DNA of 55,670 nt, from positions 1 to 55,670 of the forward strand of contig NZ_JACAOD020000005.1 of the NCBI RefSeq assembly GCF_016876135.2, given 5' to 3'. The position numbers and the translations under genes are program-made. Below are positions 26,821-36,198 of this stretch, one piece after another; the first letter of the stretch is position 1, and every line of letters starts with the position of its first letter. The DNA is from Candidatus Phytoplasma meliae. Its GTDB lineage: Bacteria; Bacillota_I; Bacilli_A; Acholeplasmatales; Acholeplasmataceae. Below the pieces are notes generated by a model. It was given only the letters and a program-made list of their open reading frames with translations. It was not told the DNA's origin and searched no databases.

Positions 26821-27003
26821 TTAGCTGAGGGGAGTTGGGTAGTTTTTGGTTTTACAAGAGTTTTTGATAATGTTGATGTTGTGAAACGGTATAAAGGTGC
26901 GTTGGGAAAGTTTGGTGATGAAATTGGCACCTTCGGTAGAAAAATGAAGAAAATGACAAAAAACATACATTTAATTTCAGTCTTTAAAACAAAAAAAGAC
27001 TAA
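26821..27003 (+). pseudogene. Plus-strand C-terminal remnant of an unidentified gene
   Basis: A plus-strand frame runs 60 codons to a TAA at 27001 and contains VKRYKGALGKFGDEIGTFGR, which has codon use and G content unlike the noncoding DNA around it. A TGA lies directly upstream and no good start is present. It is probably the surviving end of a gene lost in the rearrangement that formed this region. The family is not recognised. Confidence 0.35.
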
Positions 27004-27017
27004 CTTAATAGTTAGCC
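26991..27017 (-). terminator. Terminator of rel
   Basis: GGCTAACT and AGTTAGTC arms (one G-U pair) with a four-base loop are followed on the minus strand by seven T. It lies about 110 bases after the rel stop. Confidence 0.75.
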
Positions 27018-27127
27018 TTAAAGAATATTTCAAAAATAAAAAGTGTCTAAAATGTCGGAACAGGGCATTTGAAAAATAAAATAAAATATATGCGAGTCAT
27101 TGTTAGTGTTTTAGAAAACAATAAATT

Positions 27128-29338
27128 TTAACGATTTCCTCTTTGAATTTGATAAATATTGGATATTTTATGTAAATTAGTCATTAAATTATTTAATTCT
27201 TGGATGTCAGTTACTAAAACTCGTAATTTCACAATAGTTTCTAATTTTTGATTATTAATAACATTAAATTCTAAAATACTAATTTTCAAACTATTCACTT
27301 TATTAATCACTTGTTGTAATAAAGTACTTTGAGTAGTCGCTATTAAATTAATCCATGCCGAATATTTAAAATTTACTGTATTCCCCCAACTAGCTACTAC
27401 CATTCTTGCAGGTTCTGATTGTTTAAAATTAAGACATTCTTCACGATGAACGACAATGCCGCGTCCTTTGGTTAAAAAGCCAGCAATAACATCGCCCCAA
27501 ACAGGAGAACAACAACTAGCTAATTTTAATTGAGGGTTTTTAAGACCTTCGATAATTACTCCTGTTTCATTTTGGTGAGTTAATTTATTTTGCGATTTGA
27601 CCATTTGTTTTTTTAAAAGGATTTCGCTTAAATTAGGAGTTTTTAAAGATAATAATTTATTAATAACTGTTTTAAGATTTAATTGTTTTTTACTAATTTC
27701 TTCATAAAATTCATTTAAAGTTTGAATATTGTAACGTTCAAAATGTTTTTGAATTAAATTTTGATCTAAAACTACCTCAATTTTATGCAAAGCCATTTCT
27801 TTTTCAATTATTTCTTTCCCTTTTTGAATGGCTAACAAATCTTCTTCTTTTTGGTTTTTTTTTAAAAAAGCTTTAATTTTTCTTTTAGCGTGAGTAGTTT
27901 TTACGATACGCAACCAGTCTTTATTAATGGATAAAATATTTTTATTAGTTTTAATAGAAATAATATCCCCATTTTTAAGTTGATAATCTAAGGGAACAAT
28001 TTGACCATTAACAATAGCTGCTATCATTTTGCTACCAATTGCAGAGTGAATACGAAAGGCGAAATCAACAGGAGTAGAGCCTTTAGGAAGTTCAAAAACT
28101 TCTTGTTTAGGGGTGAAAACATAAACATTATCGCTTAAAATATCATTTTTAATGGCATCAACAAAATCTTTTGAGGTTTCTTCAGGGTGATTTTGTGATT
28201 CATTAGTTATTTTCACCAGTTCTTGATACCATCGTAATTTTTTAGCAATTTCAATTTGTTTATCTTTTGGAGAATAAATTTTATTTTCTTTATAAGCCCA
28301 GTGCGCAGCAATTCCTTTTTCTGCTATTTCATCCATTTCTTTGGTACGAATTTGAATTTCAAATAAAGAACCATCTTTGGTTAAGACTGTTGTATGCAAT
28401 GATTGATAAAGATTGGGTTTGGGAACGGCAATATAATCCTTAAATCTTAAAGGTAAGGGTGAAAAGTGCCCATGAATAATCCCTAATGATTGATAACAAA
28501 GATCGACATTATGAACAATAATGCGAATCGCTAAAAGATCAAAAATTTCTTCAAATTGAACTTTTCTTTGAGTAATTTTTTTATAAATACTATAAATATT
28601 TTTAATGCGACCTTTGATAATAGTTTCTTTTAATTGATGTTTATCAAAAAGACTTTTAATATCTTGAATAATATTAATGACTGATTTTTCACGCTGTTCT
28701 TTCTTTAACTTAATTAAATTAGAAATACGATAGTATTGTTCAGGAAAGGTATATCTTAAGGACAAATCTTCTAATTGTGATTTAATTTGAAAAAGACCTA
28801 AACGATGAGTTAAGGGAGCGTGAATTTCTAAAGTCTCTTTGGCAATCCGTTTTTGCTTTTCTTGCGGCATAATTCCTAAAGTTTGCATATTGTGTAAACG
28901 ATCAGCTATTTTAATAATAACTACACGAATATCTTTGGCCATAGCTAAAAACATATTTTGTTGATTGTCGGTTTGTCCTTTATTTTGATGAAAAGCGATT
29001 TTAGTTAACTTAGTAGCGCGATAAACTAAATAGGCGATATCTTGACCAAAAAGATCAGTTAATTCTTCCATAGTAGTTTGAGTATCTTCTAACACATCGT
29101 GAAGTAAACCAGCTATTAAAGTATTGGATTCACTGTTTAATTGAGCTAAAATTTTAGTAACAGCACAAGGGTGAATAAAATAAGGTTCACCTGTTAAACG
29201 CAATTGCCCTGCATGCTTTTTTTGAGCAAAAAGATATGCTTGAGTAATTTTATTTAAAATATTAGTATCACAAATATTTTGCCTAATTAATTTCATTAAA
29301 TCTTGATATAAAGGATCTTTTTCTAAAACTACGATCAC
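27128..29338 (-). CDS. rel: Bifunctional (p)ppGpp synthetase/hydrolase
   Basis: RelA/SpoT-type proteins make and degrade the alarmone (p)ppGpp in the stringent response. The 736-residue protein has the hydrolase HD domain (GLLHDVLEDT, then KIADRLHNM), the synthetase domain (RIKNIYSIYKKI and PNLYQSLHTTV), a TGS domain (VYVFTPKQEVFELPKGSTPVDFAF) split across residues 400-460, and a C-terminal ACT-like end. Both active sites look intact. The start is a GTG with an AAGG site eight bases upstream. mnmA lies just upstream on the same strand. Confidence 0.93.
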   Translation of the reverse strand: MIVVLEKDPLYQDLMKLIRQNICDTNILNKITQAYLFAQKKHAGQLRLTGEPYFIHPCAVTKILAQLNSESNTLIAGLLHDVLEDTQTTMEELTDLFGQDIAYLVYRATKLTKIAFHQNKGQTDNQQNMFLAMAKDIRVVIIKIADRLHNMQTLGIMPQEKQKRIAKETLEIHAPLTHRLGLFQIKSQLEDLSLRYTFPEQYYRISNLIKLKKEQREKSVINIIQDIKSLFDKHQLKETIIKGRIKNIYSIYKKITQRKVQFEEIFDLLAIRIIVHNVDLCYQSLGIIHGHFSPLPLRFKDYIAVPKPNLYQSLHTTVLTKDGSLFEIQIRTKEMDEIAEKGIAAHWAYKENKIYSPKDKQIEIAKKLRWYQELVKITNESQNHPEETSKDFVDAIKNDILSDNVYVFTPKQEVFELPKGSTPVDFAFRIHSAIGSKMIAAIVNGQIVPLDYQLKNGDIISIKTNKNILSINKDWLRIVKTTHAKRKIKAFLKKNQKEEDLLAIQKGKEIIEKEMALHKIEVVLDQNLIQKHFERYNIQTLNEFYEEISKKQLNLKTVINKLLSLKTPNLSEILLKKQMVKSQNKLTHQNETGVIIEGLKNPQLKLASCCSPVWGDVIAGFLTKGRGIVVHREECLNFKQSEPARMVVASWGNTVNFKYSAWINLIATTQSTLLQQVINKVNSLKISILEFNVINNQKLETIVKLRVLVTDIQELNNLMTNLHKISNIYQIQRGNR

Positions 29339-29437
29339 AATATTACCTTCTTTTTATAATTTTAATGGATTCCCAACAATTATATTTGTTTGAAATAACA
29401 AATATAAAAGAGCCAACAGAAGAACAGTTCTTAACAT

Positions 29438-30565
29438 TTAAGCATATAATCGTTTTTGATTTTGGCAATAAACTTCTTTAATAAGGCCGGCTCCATAACA
29501 AATATTTTGATCATAAAAAGCACAAATTTGACCAGGTGTCACAGCTTTAAGAGTTTGAGGGTAATAGATTTCTAAAGTAGTATCATTCACCCATGTTAAA
29601 AAAACAGTTTGGTTAGCTTGACGATGACGCATTTTGGCTTTCATTTTAGTTTGCTTGCGACTACCGCGCCAAATAACATCTACTATTAAAGCTTTATCGC
29701 TGTATAAATAAGGATGTGATTTTCCTGTTTCAACATATAAAGTATTAGTTTTTAAGCTTTTTCCAACTACAAACCAAGGCTCATTAATCCCTGCAATATC
29801 CCCTAATCCTAAATTTTTACGTTGGCCAATAGTATAATACATAACACCTTGATGATATTTTAAAAAAGTACCATCTAACCTTTTAATTTTCCCTTTTTGA
29901 GCAGGTAAATAATTGGTTAAAAATTGGGAAAAATTGCGTTCTCCAATAAAACAAATACCAGTAGAATCTTTTTTAGCGGCATTAATAAGTTGATTTTGAT
30001 AAGCTATTTGTCTTACTTCAGGTTTGGTTAAATTACCTAAGGGGAAGAGAATGTGGCGTAATTGTGAAGTTTTTAACTGAGATAAAAAATAAGTTTGATC
30101 TTTATTGGCATCAGAAGCACAAGCCAAACAAGGAACACCTTGGGAATCATAAATAATATTAGCATAATGACCCATAGCAATATATTGAGGATTAAATTTT
30201 TGAAAGGCATAATCGATAAAAGCTTTAAATTTAATTTCATTGTTACACAAAACATCAGGATTAGGGGTTAAATTTTTTTTAAAAGCATCGATAAATGATA
30301 AAAACACTTTTTGCCAATATTCTTCAATAAAATCAACTCGATGTAAAGGGATTCCTAATTGTAAAGCCACCTGGCAAGCGACTTGATAATCCAGTTCTTG
30401 AGGGCATGTTTTGTTAACAGAAGGATTGCCATGAATATCAAAATTAAGATTACTATCCCAATTGCGCATAAACACAGCTTCTACTGTATAACCAGCTTGC
30501 TTTAAAAGCAAAGCAGCAACAGCACTATCAACTCCCCCTGATAAACCTACAATTACTTTTTTCAT
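29438..30565 (-). CDS. mnmA: tRNA 2-thiouridylase MnmA (TrmU)
   Basis: MnmA puts the sulphur on the wobble uridine of Lys, Glu and Gln tRNAs. The N-terminal PP-loop is GLSGGVDSAVAALLL, the catalytic cysteines lie in NPDVLCNNEIKF and DSTGICFIGERNF, and the C-terminal domains are present. I choose the ATG at 30565 (375 residues), because GAGGG precedes it and the PP-loop follows directly; an upstream start at 30601 adds 12 unlikely residues. Target tRNA-Glu(UUC) is encoded at 46180-46255. Confidence 0.94.
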   Translation of the reverse strand: MKKVIVGLSGGVDSAVAALLLKQAGYTVEAVFMRNWDSNLNFDIHGNPSVNKTCPQELDYQVACQVALQLGIPLHRVDFIEEYWQKVFLSFIDAFKKNLTPNPDVLCNNEIKFKAFIDYAFQKFNPQYIAMGHYANIIYDSQGVPCLACASDANKDQTYFLSQLKTSQLRHILFPLGNLTKPEVRQIAYQNQLINAAKKDSTGICFIGERNFSQFLTNYLPAQKGKIKRLDGTFLKYHQGVMYYTIGQRKNLGLGDIAGINEPWFVVGKSLKTNTLYVETGKSHPYLYSDKALIVDVIWRGSRKQTKMKAKMRHRQANQTVFLTWVNDTTLEIYYPQTLKAVTPGQICAFYDQNICYGAGLIKEVYCQNQKRLYA

Positions 30566-30692
30566 TTTAACCCTCATTTCCTTGCTTCTTGATTTAATCA
30601 CTAATAAGATTAATCATTTTATTTAGTTATTTAGCAATTATCAAATAGTTTATTCATGCCGATATTTCTTAAAGCTTTTGATATAATCAAAT

Positions 30693-32447
30693 TTATTGTC
30701 TTTGCAAATCCATTGGCAAACGATATTCATTACGAGGAGAAAGACTATTTTCTAAAATTTTAGGTCCTGGAGCCATATATTGTCTTTTAAATTGACTTTG
30801 ATGAAAAAGTTTTAAATAAGAAGTGACTAATGCTTGACTTTGTTTTTGATTGAAATTAAAAGTTTGTTGCAATAAAAAAGCAATTTTATCTTTTTCAAAA
30901 CCATTTTTAATATAGTGAAATAAAATAAAGTCTTCTATTAATAATTTTTCAGAAATCATATTTTGGGCTTTTTGTTGATAAAGCGATTGTAAAGTTTGAT
31001 ATTGCTTCCAAAAATCTTTAGTTAAATGAAAAAGAAGTAACTCTTTGATTAAAGTATTAGGGATGCCAACATTAACGTTATAAAGGTGATCATAATATCC
31101 GCGAGTACTCATATTTCCTATTGCTATATTAGAAAAATTATTATTTTCTAAAAGTAAAATAGGAGGCGTTTGGTCGCTATTTAAAAAAGATAATAATTGC
31201 TGTTGATTGAAAAAACTATGTTCACTAATGTGAATAATTTCTTCAGAAATTAAAAAAGTTTTTAAAAGTTGATAATGATTTTGATCTTTAAAAGTTTGAG
31301 GATTAAGGACAATGATTAAATCATGATATGATTTGTGTAAAAGTGCAAAAGTTTGGAGCACTACCATAAAAGTTAAAAAATCATTATGGTCATCGGTTAT
31401 TTCTAAAATTACTTTCGCATCAACATTCTTTAATTTAGTTTTTAAGGCTAAAGTTTGAATTTTATTAGCTAATTTTAATTGTTGTTCTAAAGGGGAAGAA
31501 GTGATAAAAGGAGCGCGGCTTAACTTCTTTTCAAAACAATATAAAGGAGTTTCTTGAATTGTAAAATAAGCTTTTAAAAAAGGGAATTCTTGCCCAATTC
31601 TTTGATCACCATAAGTAGTATCAATTCTTCTTTGAAATTTAATATAATCAATATCTACATCAACTATTAAACTATGATGTTCTTGGTTAAACAAATCCTT
31701 TTCACCTACTAATTGACCTACTACGGCAGCTATTTTATGATTGGAAAATAAATTATCAACAGTAGATTCAGTGATGCCGCTACTAGTATAAAAATAACCG
31801 CCTATTTGTTTGCGTGAATGATCTAAAACTGCTATTTGGCGGGGAATGACTTTACCAATATGTTCTGTTGATGAGGAGAGATTAAAAATCAAATGAGCTC
31901 CATTTAAAGCAAGTGTATCACTAGGAGAAAAAATAGTCCATAAATCTTGACAAATTTCTACTCCAAAAATAACATCATATTGCTGATTAATAAATAAAAT
32001 ATCTCCAAAAGGAGCTTTTTGACCTAAAATATCAATATGTTGTGAACTCCATGTTTTTCCTGATTGAAACCATCTTTTTTCATGAAATTCTTTATAATTA
32101 GGAATAGTTTTTTTAGGCACAATTCCTAAAATTTTGTCTTTTTGAATAACCACAGCGACATTAAATAAAACCTCTTGTAAAGCCAAAGGCATGCCTAAAA
32201 TATAAACCCCTTCATAAGTATTATTTTGTAATAACCATTCTAAAGCTTTTAAATTTTCTTTTAAAAAAGTAGTTTCAAAAAATAAATCTCCAGCAGTATA
32301 ACCACTTAAACAAAGTTCTGGAAAAATCACAAAACTAGCTTTACTAATGTTTAAAATTTGATTAATGCTATAAGCATTAGCTAAAGGATTGGCCACTTTT
32401 AAAGAAGGACTTGATAATTGAATTTTGATAATACCGTTTTTATACAT
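30693..32447 (-). CDS. nadE: NadE-type NAD synthetase with intact glutaminase half and lost synthetase P-loop
   Basis: Glutamine-dependent NAD synthetases couple an N-terminal nitrilase-type amidase to an NH3-using NAD synthetase. The 584-residue protein keeps the amidase triad: Glu in FPELCLSGY (residue 44), Lys in PKKTIPNYKE (112-113) and Cys in FGVEICQDLW (166). In the C-terminal half, late blocks are recognisable (GNMSTRG, YNVNVGIPNTLI, and the end GPKILENSLSPRNEYRLP), but the PP-loop SGGLDS is replaced by EITDDHNDF around residues 349-357. ATP use in NAD synthesis should therefore fail. The groEL-amp-nadE order agrees with other phytoplasmas. Its present role is uncertain. Confidence 0.75.
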   Translation of the reverse strand: MYKNGIIKIQLSSPSLKVANPLANAYSINQILNISKASFVIFPELCLSGYTAGDLFFETTFLKENLKALEWLLQNNTYEGVYILGMPLALQEVLFNVAVVIQKDKILGIVPKKTIPNYKEFHEKRWFQSGKTWSSQHIDILGQKAPFGDILFINQQYDVIFGVEICQDLWTIFSPSDTLALNGAHLIFNLSSSTEHIGKVIPRQIAVLDHSRKQIGGYFYTSSGITESTVDNLFSNHKIAAVVGQLVGEKDLFNQEHHSLIVDVDIDYIKFQRRIDTTYGDQRIGQEFPFLKAYFTIQETPLYCFEKKLSRAPFITSSPLEQQLKLANKIQTLALKTKLKNVDAKVILEITDDHNDFLTFMVVLQTFALLHKSYHDLIIVLNPQTFKDQNHYQLLKTFLISEEIIHISEHSFFNQQQLLSFLNSDQTPPILLLENNNFSNIAIGNMSTRGYYDHLYNVNVGIPNTLIKELLLFHLTKDFWKQYQTLQSLYQQKAQNMISEKLLIEDFILFHYIKNGFEKDKIAFLLQQTFNFNQKQSQALVTSYLKLFHQSQFKRQYMAPGPKILENSLSPRNEYRLPMDLQRQ

Positions 32448-32854
32448 TTTGTTATTGTTAACTTTCTTAGTTTGTTTAGAAATAATTAATTATTATTTGT
32501 AGATACATTGGAAAAAGAAATATATGTTTCTGAAAAAAGCAGCTTAGTGTTATTAAAAATACTTATATCAATTGCTATTTATCAGAATATATAAAGATGA
32601 AATAATTTTACTTGTTTGGTAATAATTATATAATTATGTTTGTGATTGTAAAAAACCATTATATATTATATACATTCTTAATCATAGTTTTTAATAAAAC
32701 CAAAACAAAAAAGCAATTTGCTAAAAGCAATACTATAGTTTTTTAACAAATATAAACTATTTAAAGAGTTTAAGATAACTTATCTTTATTAAAACACTTT
32801 AATATTGCTAAGCAAAAAAATTAATACATCAAGGATATAAAAAAGAATAAAGAA
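32448..32854. other. About 400 bp without a gene between nadE and amp
   Basis: Very AT-rich DNA with stops in all frames. It must hold the nadE promoter, which I cannot place. No repeat or RNA-like structure stands out except the amp terminator at its right end. Confidence 0.4.
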
Positions 32855-32883
32855 AAAAAGCTAGGTTTTAAAGCTAGCTTTTT
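32855..32883 (-). terminator. Terminator of amp
   Basis: AAAAAGCTAG at 32855-32864 pairs with CTAGCTTTTT at 32874-32883 around a nine-base loop; on the minus strand the stem ends in a T tract. It lies just after the amp stop and separates amp from nadE. Confidence 0.8.
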
Positions 32884-32914
32884 AAAAACATATTAGAAAA
32901 ATTAATTAATTAAA

Positions 32915-33391
32915 TTATTTTTGTTGTCTTTTTTTAACAACGTAGTAAGAAACTCCGATGATTGTTGCAACAACAGCTGCTACTAGAGCCCAAACCCACC
33001 ATTTTGCATACCATTTTTCCGCTGCTGCTTTAGCTGCGTCAGAACTTGGATCAACACGAGTTAAATCAACTTGTCCTGAAACTTTACTTGAATCAGCTTT
33101 TGCTTTAACTGTTATTTTACTTTTATCAGGACTTGGTGTAACTGAATCAATATCTGATTCTGTAATTTCTTTTAAAGAATCAACTTTTTTTAATTCTGCT
33201 ACAACTTTGGTTTTGTCAGCTGCATCATCTGCTTTCAATGTTACTTTTTTTTCTGTGTCATTTAATGTACTAAGGTCTTTACTAACAGCAAAAACTGAAG
33301 AAGAAACAACTAAGCCTAAACTTAAAGCAATAACAGCAAATAAAGTAGTTAATTTAGTAATCAAAGACTTTTGAACGTTTTTGTTTTGCAT
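32915..33391 (-). CDS. amp: Antigenic membrane protein Amp
   Basis: Amp is the main immunodominant surface protein of aster-yellows-type phytoplasmas and, in published work on onion yellows, binds insect actin and ATP synthase. The 158-residue protein has a Sec signal peptide (residues 1-35, likely cleaved after SSVFA), a hydrophilic lysine- and aspartate-rich external part (36-128), one membrane helix (about 131-152) and the short basic tail KKRQQK. An AAAGGA site precedes the ATG. It follows groEL by 119 bp and has its own terminator. The external part is known to vary under selection in this family. Confidence 0.92.
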   Translation of the reverse strand: MQNKNVQKSLITKLTTLFAVIALSLGLVVSSSVFAVSKDLSTLNDTEKKVTLKADDAADKTKVVAELKKVDSLKEITESDIDSVTPSPDKSKITVKAKADSSKVSGQVDLTRVDPSSDAAKAAAEKWYAKWWVWALVAAVVATIIGVSYYVVKKRQQK

Positions 33392-33430
33392 GTTTTTTCC
33401 TTTCTTTTATGTTTTAAAAGTGTTTTAGTA

Positions 33431-33454
33431 TATCTTTCTAAGATAAGAAAGATA
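33431..33454 (-). promoter_or_regulatory. Hairpin in the groEL-amp spacer
   Basis: TATCTTTCT at 33431-33439 and AGAAAGATA at 33446-33454 pair perfectly over nine bases around a six-base loop. No T tract follows, so it is not a standard terminator. It may be a processing or stabilising element that lets amp be expressed at a level different from groEL. Confidence 0.4.
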
Positions 33455-33510
33455 ACCAAAACCTATTATTAGTTTAACATAAAAAAAGAAAAAAATTACT
33501 TAAAAAAATA

Positions 33511-35166
<1,656 letters not shown>

Positions 35167-35282
35167 TCAATAAGTTAATATGATTTATCAATTATTTAAT
35201 TATTAATTATTTTTAGATATATATAACGCATATATATGTTATATTAATCGCTATATAGGTAAAAAACCATATTATTAAGTTT

Positions 35283-35552
35283 TTAAGCTTTAATTTGTGC
35301 TAAAATATCTTTCATAGCTAAAATTAAATATTCTTCTTGATCTAAAGTAATTTTACTACCAGCATAACTTTTATAAACTACTTCATCATTTTGACAAAGT
35401 CCTTCAACTTTAGGACCTACATTAACCACAATGCCAACAGAAGACTTTTCTTTTTCAGATAAAGCCAAAAGAATACCACTGTCAGTTTTAGTTTCTTCCA
35501 TTTTTAATTTTAAAACAACATTATCATGTAAAGGAACAATTGTTTTCTTCAT
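35283..35552 (-). CDS. groES: Co-chaperonin GroES (Hsp10)
   Basis: GroES caps the GroEL ring. The 89-residue protein has PLHDNVVLKL at the N-terminus, a mobile loop (EETKTDSGILLA) and VVNVGPKVEG and GSKITLDQEEYLIL in the beta barrel. It is first in the groES-groEL-amp run. AAAAGGAG precedes the ATG. A consensus promoter and CIRCE-like operator lie about 90-150 bases upstream. Confidence 0.96.
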   Translation of the reverse strand: MKKTIVPLHDNVVLKLKMEETKTDSGILLALSEKEKSSVGIVVNVGPKVEGLCQNDEVVYKSYAGSKITLDQEEYLILAMKDILAQIKA

Positions 35553-35638
35553 TTTAAATTCTCCTTTTAGTTTAAATTTGATTTTTGAAAATATTTTAAA
35601 TATTGAAATATAAGCAGGAAATTAAAAAAATTATTATT

Positions 35639-35665
35639 TTGGCAATTACATGAGGTTAGTGCCAA
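35639..35665 (-). promoter_or_regulatory. CIRCE-like operator (HrcA site) before groES
   Basis: The 27-base element reads TTGGCACTA, nine bases, AATTGCCAA on the minus strand. The CIRCE consensus is TTAGCACTC-N9-GAGTGCTAA, so the arms match at seven and six of nine positions with the exact spacing. It lies ten bases after the -10 box of the groES promoter, where an HrcA repressor would block transcription. Confidence 0.65.
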
Positions 35666-35674
35666 ACCAACTTT

Positions 35675-35703
35675 ATTATAACTGAACGCGAAATAAATGT
35701 CAA
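35675..35703 (-). promoter_or_regulatory. Consensus sigma-70 promoter of groES-groEL-amp
   Basis: On the minus strand TTGACA at 35703-35698 and TATAAT at 35680-35675 are separated by 17 bases. Both hexamers and the spacing match the consensus exactly. It faces groES, 120 bases downstream. Confidence 0.85.
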
Positions 35704-35831
35704 GCATCAAGTATTTAAAATAGTAAGCAATATGAGATAATTGCTTTTGATATAAGTGTTTGGGTCATTTAAAAATAAAGACAGCAAATAGGGTTATCAT
35801 TTCATGATAAATTAAAAAAACAACTAAAAAG

Positions 35832-36078
35832 TTAGTCTTGAAGTTTTTTTAATTTTTTTAGTTCGTTTTTTTGTGGGTGTTTTCGTCGTTCTAATTCATT
35901 AATCTTTTTTGTTTTTGTATTTAAGAGTTGCTTGTTTTTCGTATTGTTATATCAAAGTTGTTTCTTTTTGTTGTAAAGTTAAAAGTTTGTTTTGGTCGTT
36001 GGTAGTTAAAAATGGTTGTTTTAATAAAGAAGTAATTATTTAATAAAGTTGGTTGATTTGAAATGTGATTATTGCCAT
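35832..36078 (-). pseudogene. Decayed gene for a small coiled-coil-type protein
   Basis: From an ATG at 36078 the minus strand reads AIITFQINQLY, stop, IITSLLKQPFLTTNDQNKLL, then TLQQKETTLI, stop, QYEKQATLKY, and after a slip in an A run KINELERRKHPQKNELKKLKKLQD to a TAA at 35832. Both stops are TAA where CAA (Gln) would fit, so single C to T changes explain them. Repaired, it would be about 80 residues. Similar short proteins are, as I recall, common in phytoplasma mobile units; no search was possible. Confidence 0.6.
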
Positions 36079-36115
36079 TTTAGGAACTTCTTTTTTTGAT
36101 TTGGGATTTGGGTAT

Positions 36116-36143
36116 AAAAAAACCATCAAAAATGATGGTTTTT
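36116..36143 (-). terminator. Terminator of the metal ATPase gene
   Basis: AACCATCA at 36121-36128 and TGATGGTT at 36133-36140 pair around a four-base loop, with A and T tracts extending the stem. It lies 60 bases after the ATPase stop. Confidence 0.75.
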
Positions 36144-36198
36144 ATTAAAGATTTAGTTGGAGTCCAATGTTTTGATCTAGGTGAGATATCAAGTTTTA

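Noticed and set aside
20616..27003. A complete potential mobile unit (composite transposon)
   Set aside because: No transposase, DnaB/DnaG, SSB, thymidylate kinase or HimA genes and no terminal inverted repeats are found in the window; only small accessory genes and remnants are present.
32958..33374. 138-residue plus-strand frame
   Set aside because: It is the antisense shadow of amp, whose signal peptide, helix and terminator are clear on the minus strand.
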